A stretch of DNA of 64,000 nucleotides. Source: Agrobacterium tumefaciens. Lineage in GTDB: Bacteria; Pseudomonadota; Alphaproteobacteria; Rhizobiales; Rhizobiaceae. The DNA lies in assembly GCA_017744915.1 (NCBI GenBank), contig JAGIAH010000002.1, forward strand, positions 521,826 through 585,825, in the 5' to 3' direction. Below the pieces are notes generated by a model that saw only the letters and a list, made by a program, of their open reading frames with translations, ran no database searches and had not been told where the DNA came from. Position 1 is the first letter of the stretch. Each line of letters begins with the position of its first letter. The translations under genes were made by a program, and so were the position numbers. Of the stretch, positions 19,060 to 28,011 are shown in pieces.

Positions 19060-20082
19060 ATGTTTAGACATTTGATGGCTGCCGCGGCGATGGTGCTGGC
19101 GGCGGGCACGTCCGCGCTTGCGCAGGAACAGAGCTTCAAGATCGGTCTTTCCAATTCGTTCGTTGGTAGCGAATGGCGTACGCAGATGATCGAAGAAGCC
19201 CAGGCTGCCGCGAAGGCGTGGGGCGAAAAGGGCGTCAAGGTCGAAGTCGTCGTTCAGAGCGGTAATGTCGATGTGCAGGGGCAGATTGGTCATATCCGCA
19301 ATTTCATGAACCAGGGTGTTGATGCGATCCTCATCAATCCCGGCAGCCCGACCGCTTTCGATCCGATCTTCGCCCAAGCCAAGGCACGCAACATCCTCGT
19401 CATTGCCACGGATGCGGAAGTGTCCTCGAAGGATGCGATCTATGTCGGCATCGACCAGAAGGCATGGGCGGCCCAGTCCGCACAATGGCTTGCGGATGCG
19501 CTGAAGGGCAAGGGAAGCGTCGTCGCCATCAACGGCATCGCCGGCAACCCGGCAAATGAAGCCCGCGTCGCCGGTTACCGCGAAGTGTTCAAGAAATATC
19601 CCGATATCAAGGTGCTGAACGAAGCCAATGCGAGCTGGGATCAGGCGCAGGGCCAGCAGGCCATGCAGAACCTGCTTGCCACCTATCCCGATATCAGCGG
19701 CGTCTGGGTTCAGGACGGCATGGCTGATGGTGCATGGCGCGCCATCGAGGCCGCCGGCAAGACCAAGGACATTGCTGCAACCGGTGAAATCCGCAAGGAC
19801 TTCATGACCCGCTGGGAAAAGGAAAAGTTCAATTCCGGCGCTTCGGTCAATCCTCCCGGCGTCATGGCCAGTGCGCTCAACGTCGCGGTGTTGAAGCTGC
19901 AGGGCAAGGAATTCAAGGACGGCGTCTTTGGCGGCACCTATGGTAACGCCATCTATATTCCGATCCCCTTCGTCAGTAATGACAATCTTGCCGATAATAT
20001 CAAGGCTGCCGATGGCAAGCCCGGTTACTGGTCCGTCACGGCAACCGTGACGCCGGAGCAGGCTGGCGAGTTCTTCAAGTAA
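19060..20082 (+). CDS. Ribose-type ABC transporter substrate-binding protein
   Basis: A 340-residue periplasmic binding protein (family 2, RbsB-like). The signal peptide is residues 1-21 (cut before QEQSFK). The mature part begins with KIGLSNSFVGSEWRTQMIEEAQ and includes AILINPGSPTAFDPIFAQAKARNILVIATDAEV, the hallmark of this family. ATG 19060 is preceded by GGAGGA at 19045-19050; an in-frame GTG at 19039 is less likely. First gene of a 19-27 kb sugar operon; the ligand is an unknown sugar. Confidence 0.92.
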   Translation: MFRHLMAAAAMVLAAGTSALAQEQSFKIGLSNSFVGSEWRTQMIEEAQAAAKAWGEKGVKVEVVVQSGNVDVQGQIGHIRNFMNQGVDAILINPGSPTAFDPIFAQAKARNILVIATDAEVSSKDAIYVGIDQKAWAAQSAQWLADALKGKGSVVAINGIAGNPANEARVAGYREVFKKYPDIKVLNEANASWDQAQGQQAMQNLLATYPDISGVWVQDGMADGAWRAIEAAGKTKDIAATGEIRKDFMTRWEKEKFNSGASVNPPGVMASALNVAVLKLQGKEFKDGVFGGTYGNAIYIPIPFVSNDNLADNIKAADGKPGYWSVTATVTPEQAGEFFK

Positions 20083-20092
20083 GATCCGTCCC

Positions 20093-20115
20093 GGGTCGGC
20101 GGCAAACGCCGGCCC
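20093..20115. terminator. Hairpin after the binding-protein gene
   Basis: GGGTCGGCG-GCAAA-CGCCGGCCC forms a 9-bp stem (one G-T pair) ten bases after the binding-protein stop, within a 103-base gap before the ATPase gene. It probably stabilises or partly terminates the first message so that the binding protein is made in excess. Confidence 0.5.
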
Positions 20116-20185
20116 GAACCGGAATTTCGAGTGCGGACCGGGCCTTGGCCGTCCGCCTGTAACAAGCATTATTCGGGGACATGCG

Positions 20186-21679
20186 ATGGCGAACGCTTTG
20201 GAAGCGGCCGGCATAACGAAGAATTTTGGCGCCGTGCGTGCGCTTTCCGCTGGCCGACTGACCGTCGGTCGCGGCGAAATTCACGCGCTGCTGGGCGCCA
20301 ATGGCTGCGGCAAGAGCACGCTCTGCAAGATCGTTGCGGGCGCGGTGGCGCCGACCAGCGGCACGATTCGGTTCAATGGCGAAGACGTGCGCTTCAAAAG
20401 CCCGCGCGACGCCGAAAATGCCGGCATCGCCCTGTTTTATCAGGAACTCAGCCTCATTCCGCAGCTTTCCGTCGCCGATAATATCTTTCTCGGCCGCGAG
20501 CCGAAACGCGGCATCTTCGTTGACGGCAAGGCGCTGAAGGCCGAAGCGGCCAGGCTGATTGCGCTGTTTGATGGTGTGGCCGGCGAGGGGCTGGAGCCGG
20601 ATGCGATCGTCGGCAATCTGCCGCCCGATCAGCGCCAGCTCGTCGAAATCCTCAAGGTCTTCGCCCAGAATGCCAGCCTGATGATCATGGACGAGGCGAC
20701 GGCCGCGCTTGATGGCCGCCAGTCGCAGCGCTTTTTCGAGATTCTCCGCGCGAAGAAGGCCGACGGTGTCTCCACCATCATGATTTCTCATCGTCTCGAT
20801 GAGGTCTTTGCTGTCTGCGACCGCATCACCGTGATGCGCAACGGCGCGACGATTTCCGAACTCGACACCGCAGCCACCACCCGCGAAGCCGTCGTGCACG
20901 ATATGGTCGGTGATGTTCGCGCAGCACCCGCCCGCCAGCAGGGGCGCGCCGCCTCTGTCCCCAGCCTCAAGGTAACGGATGTTGCGGGCGAAGGCGTGCG
21001 CGGTGTCTCTCTGGAAGCCTATCCGGGCGAAATCGTCGGTCTGGCAGGCCTGCAGGGGCAGGGACAATCGGCGCTTTTGAAGGGCCTCTTCGGCGCCAGC
21101 CCTTTTGCTGCGGGGAAAATCCGGTTCGAGGGCCGTGAAATCGCCATCGGCAAGCCTTCGCAGGCGGTTCATAACGGTTTCGCCTATGTCTCGGGTGATC
21201 GCGGTCGCGATGCCTCCCTTCAGGGGCGGTCGATCTTCGAAAATCTCGTTGCCGCACTGATGGTGCGCGAGAAGATGCGGCTGGTCCGTCCTGCAACGCT
21301 GAAGCCGCGCGTGCAAAAGGTCGCGGATGACATGAAGACGAAATTTGCCGGCATGGACATGGCCATCGGCACGCTTTCGGGCGGCAACCAGCAGAAGATC
21401 TTCATTTCCCGCTGGCTCGCCACAGCACCGAAACTGCTTTTGCTCGATGATCCGACCAAAGGTATCGATCTCGGCGCCAAGGCCGATCTTTTTGCGCTGA
21501 TGCGGCAACAGGCCGATGCCGGCGCGACCATTCTTCTTTATTCCTCGGAAGATGCGGAAATCCTCGAATATGCCGACCGCATTCTCGTCTTCAACGGCGG
21601 GTGCATCTCTGCGGAACTGACCGGAGCCGACATGACATCCGTCAACATGACCCGCGCCGCCTATGGAGACGCCGCATGA
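20186..21679 (+). CDS. Ribose-type ABC transporter ATP-binding protein, two NBDs
   Basis: A 497-residue RbsA/MglA-like protein with two fused nucleotide-binding domains. NBD1 has Walker A GANGCGKST and Walker B LMIMDEAT, but its signature is degenerate (LPPDQRQLVEI). NBD2 has a degenerate Walker A (GLQGQGQS, no lysine) but a good signature (LSGGNQQK) and Walker B (LLLLDDPTKGID). This split is normal for RbsA-type ATPases, in which one composite site hydrolyses ATP. It overlaps the next permease by 4 bases. Confidence 0.92.
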   Translation: MANALEAAGITKNFGAVRALSAGRLTVGRGEIHALLGANGCGKSTLCKIVAGAVAPTSGTIRFNGEDVRFKSPRDAENAGIALFYQELSLIPQLSVADNIFLGREPKRGIFVDGKALKAEAARLIALFDGVAGEGLEPDAIVGNLPPDQRQLVEILKVFAQNASLMIMDEATAALDGRQSQRFFEILRAKKADGVSTIMISHRLDEVFAVCDRITVMRNGATISELDTAATTREAVVHDMVGDVRAAPARQQGRAASVPSLKVTDVAGEGVRGVSLEAYPGEIVGLAGLQGQGQSALLKGLFGASPFAAGKIRFEGREIAIGKPSQAVHNGFAYVSGDRGRDASLQGRSIFENLVAALMVREKMRLVRPATLKPRVQKVADDMKTKFAGMDMAIGTLSGGNQQKIFISRWLATAPKLLLLDDPTKGIDLGAKADLFALMRQQADAGATILLYSSEDAEILEYADRILVFNGGCISAELTGADMTSVNMTRAAYGDAA

Positions 21680-22620
21680 ATTCCTCCGGTTTTCTGCGCA
21701 GGCAACCCTGGATCATCACCCTCGTCGTTCTGGCCGTTCTCGTTGCCGTGAACACGTTTCTGCAGCCATCTTTCGTTCAGCCCTCCGTGCTGCAATCGAA
21801 CCTGACGACATTTCTGCCGCTTATCCTGGTCGCCATCGGCCAGACCTATGTCATTCTGGCGGGAGATATCGATCTGTCGGTCGGCAGCATCGTGGCGCTC
21901 GCCAATGTCGTCACCGTCAGCGTCATCGCCGCACTCGGCGGCACGACCGGTGCTGTCTTCGCCGGCATGGCGGCGGGTGCGGCTGTCGGGCTGCTGTGTG
22001 GACTGGTCAATGGCCTCTTCATTTCCGGCCTGCGCTTCCAGCCTATCGTCACCACCTTCGCGACGGGCATCATCTTCGCCGGTCTGGCAATCTGGGTCTT
22101 GCCGCAGGCGGGCCTGCCGGTGCCGGAAGCCTATTGGCAGACCTATTCCGGCAGCTTCATCGGCTTGCCCTTCGTGCTCTGGGTATTGCTGGCGGGCATC
22201 GCTTTCACGCTCATCGTGTCGCGCATTCCTTTCCACACGCATCTGCTTGCGGTGGGTGGCAATCGCACCGGCGCCTTCCAGACGGGCCTGCGCCTCTCCG
22301 GCATCCGCATCGGCGCATATATGATCTCGGGCCTGTTCTCGGCGCTGGCGGCGCTCTGCCTCACTGGCGAAACGGCATCGGGCGATCCTCTGCTCGGTGC
22401 AAGTCTGGCGCTGTCTTCCATCTCGGCCGTTGTTCTGGGCGGCACGGCACTTTCCGGCGGCTTCGGCAGCTCGACCGGGTCGATCGCCGGCGCGCTGGTG
22501 CTCGGCATGATCGGCAATGTGATTTTCTTTGCGGGGCTGCCCTTCGAGTACCAGACGCTGGTGCAGGGTTTGATCGTGCTGACGGCGCTGGCCGGCGGTG
22601 TTCTGGTGACGAGGCGCTGA
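21676..22620 (+). CDS. Ribose-type ABC transporter permease 1
   Basis: A 314-residue inner-membrane permease of the RbsC/branched-chain family, with about nine or ten hydrophobic segments. The signature GQTYVILAGDIDLSVGSIVALANV and the later AVVLGGTALSGGFGSSTGSIAGALVLGMI are characteristic. The ATG at 21676 overlaps the ATPase stop. It probably pairs with the next permease as a heterodimer, as often seen in rhizobial pentose and polyol importers. Confidence 0.92.
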   Translation: MNSSGFLRRQPWIITLVVLAVLVAVNTFLQPSFVQPSVLQSNLTTFLPLILVAIGQTYVILAGDIDLSVGSIVALANVVTVSVIAALGGTTGAVFAGMAAGAAVGLLCGLVNGLFISGLRFQPIVTTFATGIIFAGLAIWVLPQAGLPVPEAYWQTYSGSFIGLPFVLWVLLAGIAFTLIVSRIPFHTHLLAVGGNRTGAFQTGLRLSGIRIGAYMISGLFSALAALCLTGETASGDPLLGASLALSSISAVVLGGTALSGGFGSSTGSIAGALVLGMIGNVIFFAGLPFEYQTLVQGLIVLTALAGGVLVTRR

Positions 22621-22621
22621 T

Positions 22622-23590
22622 ATGACCAATCCCGGCTTGCAACTCAAAACCCTTCTCACCGATCCGCTCACCATTGCCATTGGCGCATCGGCCTTCCTGC
22701 TGCTGGTCGGCGAATTATTGTCGCCCGGCTTCGCTCAGGGATCGCAGATCGTGCGGCTGCTGACGATTGCCGCCATTCTCGGCATCGTCGCGGCGGGCCA
22801 GAACCTCGTCATCCTCGGCGGACGAGAAGGCATCGATCTTTCCGTCGGCGCGATGATCTCGCTCGGTGCGGTCCTTGCCGGCAATATGATGAACGGCCAG
22901 AATGCCGGCATTCCGCTTGCCATTCTCGTTGCGGGCGGCATTCCCTTCCTGATCGGCCTCATCAACGGCCTCGGCATCACCTTTGTGCGCATTCCGCCGC
23001 TGGTCATGACACTTGGCATGACGGCGGTCATTCAGGGCGGGCTGGTGGTCTATTCGCAGGGCGTTCCCTCCGGCGCGGCGGCGCCACTGCTGGCAGGCTT
23101 CATCAACCGTCCGCTCATCTTCGGCATTCCCGGTGTACTCTTTGTCTGGCTGGGCATCGCCGCGATCATGCTCTTCGTGCTGCGCCGCACGGCCTTCGGT
23201 TTCGCCATCTATGCCATCGGCTCGAACGAGCGGGCGGCAACGCTCACCGGCTTGCCGGTCTCCCTGATCCGCACGCTGCTTTATGGTCTCTCCGGCCTGT
23301 TTGCCGGGCTGACCGGGGTCTGCGTCATCGGCTACACCGGCACCTCCTTCATCTCCGTCGGCGACCAATATGTGCTTCCGTCGATCATTGCGGTCGTCAT
23401 CGGCGGCACCTCGCTTGCCGGCGGTGCGGGCGGATATGTCGGAACCATGGCCGGGGCAGTTGCGCTCACCATTCTGCAAAGCGTACTGATAACGCTCAAC
23501 CTCGATGTATGGGCACGGCAGATCATATTCGGTGTCACGTTGCTAGCGCTGATGCTGCTTTATGGCCGCCAAAAGCAGTTGCGTGTGTGA
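22622..23590 (+). CDS. Ribose-type ABC transporter permease 2
   Basis: A 322-residue RbsC-like permease with GQNLVILGGREGIDLSVGAMISLGAV and VVIGGTSLAGGAGGYVGTMAGAVALT, the two conserved family segments. It starts one base after the first permease's stop. The presence of two different permeases suggests an asymmetric channel. Confidence 0.92.
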   Translation: MTNPGLQLKTLLTDPLTIAIGASAFLLLVGELLSPGFAQGSQIVRLLTIAAILGIVAAGQNLVILGGREGIDLSVGAMISLGAVLAGNMMNGQNAGIPLAILVAGGIPFLIGLINGLGITFVRIPPLVMTLGMTAVIQGGLVVYSQGVPSGAAAPLLAGFINRPLIFGIPGVLFVWLGIAAIMLFVLRRTAFGFAIYAIGSNERAATLTGLPVSLIRTLLYGLSGLFAGLTGVCVIGYTGTSFISVGDQYVLPSIIAVVIGGTSLAGGAGGYVGTMAGAVALTILQSVLITLNLDVWARQIIFGVTLLALMLLYGRQKQLRV

Positions 23591-23593
23591 CTG

Positions 23594-24616
23594 ATGAGCA
23601 AAGACCAAGGTTCGAATATCAGGGAAGTTGCAGCTCTCGCGGGCGTTTCCATCGCGACCGTTTCGCGGGCGCTGCAACAACCCGACAAGGTTCGCCCGGA
23701 AACCCGCAAGAAGGTTTTCGATGCCGTGCGGCAGGCGAACTTCGTTCCCAATGCCCAGGCGGCGAGCTTCCGGCGTCAATCCAACAACACCGTCATCCTT
23801 CTCGTTCGCGATATCGGCAACCCGTTTTATCTCGAAATCTACAAGGGCGTGGAAGAGGCTGCCGGCGAAGCGGGCTTCAAGGTGCTGATGGGCGACGCCC
23901 GCAACGATGAACACCGCGTGGCGACCCATATCGATATGGTGCGGCAGAAACACGCCGACGGCCTGATACTGATGACCGGCCAGTTCCCGTCCGAACTTCT
24001 CGAGCAGGGCGATGCATTGCCGCCGATCGTCATTGCGTCGGAGATCATCGCCGGGATCGCGCTGCCAACGGTCAAGGTCGATAACCGTGCCGCATCCCAA
24101 AACGCTGTGCGCCACCTCATTGAGGCGGGGCATAAGAAAATCGTGCATCTCGCAGGTCCCTTTCCCGAAAGTCTGGCGCAGGAGCGTTTCGACGGTTACC
24201 GCGATGCGCTTGCCGAGGCCGGCATCGCTTATGCCGATGAGCTGGTTGTGACGGGCGATTACAGCATCGAGGCTGGCCGTCAGGCGATTACGGGCCTTCT
24301 CGAAGGTGGCATCGCTTTCACCGCGATCTTCGCATCGAGCGACCAGATGGCGATTGGCGCGATCAGCGAGCTGCGCGCGCGGGGGCTTTCGGTTCCGGCC
24401 GATGTCTCGGTCATCGGCTTCGACGACATCATCTTCGCCAATGCCTTCGAACCGCCGCTGACGACGGTGCGCCAACCCCGGCAGGAAATGGGCCGCAGGG
24501 CCATGGCGCTGATGGTGGATCGGCTGAACGGCAAACGCACGGCCGAAACCATCGTGCTGGATACGGAACTCGTGGTGCGCGGCTCGGTCGCGCCCTGCCG
24601 CCCGCCGCATCGGTAG
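23594..24616 (+). CDS. LacI-family regulator inside the sugar operon
   Basis: A 340-residue regulator. The helix-turn-helix is NIREVAALAGVSIATVSRALQQPDKVRPETRKKV, followed by a ribose-binding-like effector domain with VSVIGFDDIIFANAFEPPLTTVRQP near the end. It starts 3 bases after the second permease, so it is co-transcribed with the transporter it probably controls through the twin operators at 18990-19027. Confidence 0.92.
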   Translation: MSKDQGSNIREVAALAGVSIATVSRALQQPDKVRPETRKKVFDAVRQANFVPNAQAASFRRQSNNTVILLVRDIGNPFYLEIYKGVEEAAGEAGFKVLMGDARNDEHRVATHIDMVRQKHADGLILMTGQFPSELLEQGDALPPIVIASEIIAGIALPTVKVDNRAASQNAVRHLIEAGHKKIVHLAGPFPESLAQERFDGYRDALAEAGIAYADELVVTGDYSIEAGRQAITGLLEGGIAFTAIFASSDQMAIGAISELRARGLSVPADVSVIGFDDIIFANAFEPPLTTVRQPRQEMGRRAMALMVDRLNGKRTAETIVLDTELVVRGSVAPCRPPHR

Positions 24617-24649
24617 CGGCCAGACTGTGAATGCAAGGAGTGTAAGGAC

Positions 24650-25699
24650 ATGAAGACGATCAAAGGCCCGGCGATTTTCCTCGCGCAATTTGCCGGAGAC
24701 GAGGCCCCCTTCGACACGCTCGATAATCTCGGCCAATGGGCGGCTTCGCTCGGTTACAAGGGCATTCAGGTTCCGACCGATCCCAAACTCTTCGATCTCG
24801 AAAAAGCTGCCGCCTCCAAGGCCTATTGCGATGATATCAAGGGTCGTCTCGCTGAGATCGGTGTCGAGATCACCGAGCTTTCGACCCATATTCAGGGCCA
24901 GCTCGTCGCCGTTCACCCCGTCTATGATGAAATGTTCGACGGTTTCGCGCCGGCAGAGCTGCGTGGCAAACCGAAGGCGCGGCAGGAATGGGCGGTCAAT
25001 CAGCTGAAATGCGCGGCAAAAGCCTCGCAGCATCTTGGCCTGAAGAGCCATGCGACTTTCTCCGGTGCGCTGGCCTGGCCGTTCGTTTATCCGTGGCCGC
25101 AGCGTCCGGCAGGTCTCGTCGAAATGGCCTTTGCCGAACTTGGCAAGCGCTGGACACCCATTCTCGATGCCTTCGAGGAAAATGGTGTCGATCTCTGCTA
25201 TGAGCTGCATCCGGGTGAGGACCTGCATGACGGCGTCACCTTCGAGCGTTTCCTTAACGCCACCGGCAATCATGCGCGTGCCAACCTCCTCTACGATCCC
25301 TCGCATTTCGTGCTGCAGGCGATGGATTATCTCGGCTTCATCGACATTTACCACGAACGCATCCGCGCCTTTCACGTCAAGGATGCCGAGTTCAATCCGA
25401 CCGGCCGTTCCGGCGTTTATGGCGGGTATCAAAGCTGGGTCGACCGGCCGGGCCGTTTCCGTTCGCTGGGCGACGGGCATGTCGATTTCGGCGCGGTGTT
25501 TTCCAAGCTCACCCAATATGACTTCGATGGCTGGGCGGTGCTGGAATGGGAATGCGCGCTGAAACACCCGGAAGACGGCGCGCGTGAGGGCGCGGGCTTC
25601 ATTGAAAACCACATCATCCGCGTGACCGAGCGGGCTTTCGATGATTTCGCCAAAAGCGGCATCGATGATGCCGCCAATCGCCGCCTTCTCGGCCTTTGA
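24650..25699 (+). CDS. TIM-barrel sugar phosphate isomerase/epimerase
   Basis: A 349-residue xylose isomerase-like protein. Candidate metal ligands are in LCYELHPGEDLHD (Glu, His), LLYDPSHFVLQ (Asp, His), RAFHVKDAEF (His) and AVLEWECALKHP (Glu). AAGGAGTGTAAGGAC precedes the ATG. It follows the LacI gene and precedes a Gfo/Idh/MocA dehydrogenase 11 bases on, the same enzyme pairing as in the operon at 12.2-14.2 kb. It likely acts on a keto-sugar or sugar acid. Confidence 0.87.
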   Translation: MKTIKGPAIFLAQFAGDEAPFDTLDNLGQWAASLGYKGIQVPTDPKLFDLEKAAASKAYCDDIKGRLAEIGVEITELSTHIQGQLVAVHPVYDEMFDGFAPAELRGKPKARQEWAVNQLKCAAKASQHLGLKSHATFSGALAWPFVYPWPQRPAGLVEMAFAELGKRWTPILDAFEENGVDLCYELHPGEDLHDGVTFERFLNATGNHARANLLYDPSHFVLQAMDYLGFIDIYHERIRAFHVKDAEFNPTGRSGVYGGYQSWVDRPGRFRSLGDGHVDFGAVFSKLTQYDFDGWAVLEWECALKHPEDGAREGAGFIENHIIRVTERAFDDFAKSGIDDAANRRLLGL

Positions 25700-25710
25700 A
25701 AGGAAACCCC

Positions 25711-26880
25711 ATGTCCTCCCAAACAGCAAAATTCGATAGCCGCCGCATCCGTCTCGGCATGGTCGGCGGTGGTCAGGGCGCCTTTATAGGTGGGGTGCAC
25801 CGCATCGCGGCCCGGCTGGATGACCGTTACGAACTGGTGGCCGGCGCACTTTCCTCCGATCCGGCCCGTGCAGCCGCATCGGCAACCCTGCTCGGCATCG
25901 CAACGGACCGTTCCTATGCCTCGTTCGAGGAGATGGCGGCGGCAGAGGCGGGCCGGGAAGACGGTATAGAGGCTGTCGCCATCGTCACCCCCAATCACCT
26001 GCATTTTGCCCCGTCCAAGGCGTTTCTCGACGCCGGCATCCATGTCATCTGCGACAAGCCGGTGACCGCGACGCTGGAGGAGGCAAAGGAACTGGCGGCG
26101 ATCGTCAGGGCATCCGGCAGCCTGTTCGTGCTGACCCATAATTACACCGGTTACCCCATGCTGCGGCAGATGCGCGAGATGGTCGCCAATGGTGACATCG
26201 GCAAGCTGCGCCATGTGCAGGCAGAATATGCGCAGGACTGGCTGACCGAAGCCGTCGAAAAGACCGGCGCGAAGGGCGCGGAATGGCGCACCGACCCCAG
26301 CCGCTCCGGTGCGGGCGGAGCCATCGGCGATATCGGCACCCATGCCTTCAACGCCGCTGCCTTCGTCACGGGTGAAATTCCGACGAGCCTTTATGCGGAT
26401 CTGACCTCCTTCGTGCCGGGCCGGCAGCTGGATGACAGTGCCAATATTCTTTTGCGTTACGGAAGCGGCGCCAAGGGCATGCTGTGGGCAAGCCAGATCG
26501 CGGTCGGCAATGAAAACGCGCTGTCGCTCCGGGTCTATGGCGACAAGGGCGGGCTTGAGTGGCACCACCGTGTGCCGGACGAATTGTGGTTCACGCCCTA
26601 TGGCGAGCCGAAGCGGCTTATCACCCGCAATGGTGCAGGCGCGGGTGCCGCTGCAAACCGTGTCAGCCGTGTGCCATCCGGGCACCCGGAAGGATATCTC
26701 GAAGGTTTTGCGACGATCTACCGCGAAGCCGCAGATGCAATCATCGCAAAGAGGGAGGGAAAAACAGCTGCCGGGGAGGTGATTTACCCCGGCATTGAGG
26801 ATGGTCTTGCGGGTCTCGCATTCATCGATGCGGCCGTCAGGTCCAGCAGAACCTCGTCCTGGGTGGGAATCGACCTGTAG
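25711..26880 (+). CDS. Gfo/Idh/MocA-family sugar dehydrogenase
   Basis: A 389-residue NAD(P)-dependent oxidoreductase. The Rossmann fold begins RIRLGMVGGGQGAFIGGVHRIAARL, the EKP-type element is HVICDKPVTATLEEAKEL (Asp for Glu), and GAIGDIGTHAFNAAAFVTG carries the usual catalytic histidine region. ATG 25711 follows AAAGGAAA; the longer frame starts inside the upstream gene's end. In rhizobial sugar operons such enzymes oxidise C3 hydroxyls or reduce keto sugars. Confidence 0.9.
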   Translation: MSSQTAKFDSRRIRLGMVGGGQGAFIGGVHRIAARLDDRYELVAGALSSDPARAAASATLLGIATDRSYASFEEMAAAEAGREDGIEAVAIVTPNHLHFAPSKAFLDAGIHVICDKPVTATLEEAKELAAIVRASGSLFVLTHNYTGYPMLRQMREMVANGDIGKLRHVQAEYAQDWLTEAVEKTGAKGAEWRTDPSRSGAGGAIGDIGTHAFNAAAFVTGEIPTSLYADLTSFVPGRQLDDSANILLRYGSGAKGMLWASQIAVGNENALSLRVYGDKGGLEWHHRVPDELWFTPYGEPKRLITRNGAGAGAAANRVSRVPSGHPEGYLEGFATIYREAADAIIAKREGKTAAGEVIYPGIEDGLAGLAFIDAAVRSSRTSSWVGIDL

Positions 26881-26935
26881 GTCGCCGCATCTTGGGACGG
26901 ACGACGCAGGGCATTGGAGGTTGTGTCCGGCATGA

Positions 26936-26953
26936 CCCGGTTCAGAGACCGGG
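26936..26953. terminator. Hairpin after the sugar operon
   Basis: CCCGGT-TCAGAG-ACCGGG forms a 6-bp stem 56 bases after the dehydrogenase stop, in the 128-base gap before the periplasmic isomerase. It may partly separate the importer operon from the oxidation module. Confidence 0.4.
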
Positions 26954-27008
26954 GAATTCAGGGGCAGACGCGTCGTCACATTGATCAAACGGAAAGGGAG
27001 TTACGCGT

Positions 27009-27863
27009 TTGAAAACGTTGAAGTCAAAATTCGTGAAGATGGCATTTGCCGTTGGACTGGCAGCCGGTATCGCAAATCCGGTTCTTGCCGATGACAGCAA
27101 GACGCTGCCGATCGCCGCGCAGATGTTCACGCTGCGCAATTCCGGGACGCTGGAGGAGCAGCTTGCCATCCTCAACCGTGCCGGCGTTTCGGCCGTGGAA
27201 ACGGTGGATATGCAGAAGGTCAGCGCGGACGAGCTGAACACGCTGCTCAAGAAGCACAAGATCCAGGTCATTTCCTCGCATGTGCCGATCGACAAGCTGC
27301 GCGGTAACCTCGATGAGGTCATCACCGAGCAGAAGGCCGTCGGCAATCCGGTCGTGACCGTGCCGTTCCTGAAGCCGGAAGACCGCCCGAAGGATGCCGC
27401 AGGCTGGACCGCCTTTGGCAAAGAACTCGGCGGCTATGCGGACAAGTTGTCTGCGGCAGGCCTCTCCATGGCTTACCACAATCACGACTTTGAAATGGTC
27501 AAGTTCGACGGCAAGACGGCGCTTGAGCTGCTGCTCGATGCCGCCGGCTCGAAACTGCAGGCCGAAGTCGATGTTGCCTGGGTGGCGCGCAGCGGCAATG
27601 ATCCGGCCGAATTCCTCGGCACCTTGAAGGGTAAGGTTTTTGCCATCCACGCCAAGGACAATGCACCTGCCGGCACAGCAGAAAACGAGCGCGGTTTTGC
27701 CACACTCGGCACCGGCACGCTCGACTGGAAGACGATCCTGCCGGCGGCCAAGCAGGCCGGCGCAAAATGGTTCATCCTTGAGCACGATCTTCCGCTCGAT
27801 GCCGAAGCTGTTCTGACCAAGGGCAATGCGTTCCTCAACGAACGCCTTCCGACCATTCATTAA
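27009..27863 (+). CDS. Exported TIM-barrel sugar isomerase/epimerase-like protein
   Basis: A 284-residue protein of the same fold class as the two cytoplasmic isomerases, but with a clear signal peptide (MKTLKSKFVKMAFAVGLAAGIANPVLA, cut before DDSK). Likely metal ligands lie in MAYHNHDFEM, LQAEVDVAW, FAIHAKDNAP and FILEHDLPL. The start codon is TTG at 27009, after AAAGGGAG. A periplasmic member beside a periplasmic sugar dehydrogenase suggests it transforms 3-keto-glycosides before import; that role is inference. Confidence 0.8.
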   Translation: MKTLKSKFVKMAFAVGLAAGIANPVLADDSKTLPIAAQMFTLRNSGTLEEQLAILNRAGVSAVETVDMQKVSADELNTLLKKHKIQVISSHVPIDKLRGNLDEVITEQKAVGNPVVTVPFLKPEDRPKDAAGWTAFGKELGGYADKLSAAGLSMAYHNHDFEMVKFDGKTALELLLDAAGSKLQAEVDVAWVARSGNDPAEFLGTLKGKVFAIHAKDNAPAGTAENERGFATLGTGTLDWKTILPAAKQAGAKWFILEHDLPLDAEAVLTKGNAFLNERLPTIH

Positions 27864-27889
27864 ACACTGCCAGTAAAACCAGAACCGCT

Positions 27890-27913
27890 CCCCGGCGGCC
27901 GGTTTCGCCGGGG
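27890..27913. terminator. Strong GC-rich hairpin
   Basis: CCCCGGCG-GCCGGTTT-CGCCGGGG is an 8-bp perfect stem 26 bases after the exported isomerase stop and about 100 bases before the GMC dehydrogenase. There is no T tract. It is probably a partial terminator or message stabiliser. Confidence 0.5.
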
Positions 27914-28011
27914 TGCATGAGGTTCGACAGACGCATATCCAGTTTCCGCCGCCTTGCGACGGGAAGCGTTTCGTCTCGTCGTTTTTTCCACGTCACATCG
28001 GAGGAGTTATC

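Noticed and set aside
19030..21508. Minus-strand frames of 394 and 477 codons opposite the sugar transporter genes
   Set aside because: The plus-strand binding protein and double ATPase have complete signatures; the antisense frames are composition shadows.
23543..25729. Minus-strand open frame of 728 codons
   Set aside because: It lies opposite a well-defined LacI regulator and TIM-barrel isomerase, both with family motifs and ribosome binding sites. The antisense product has none.
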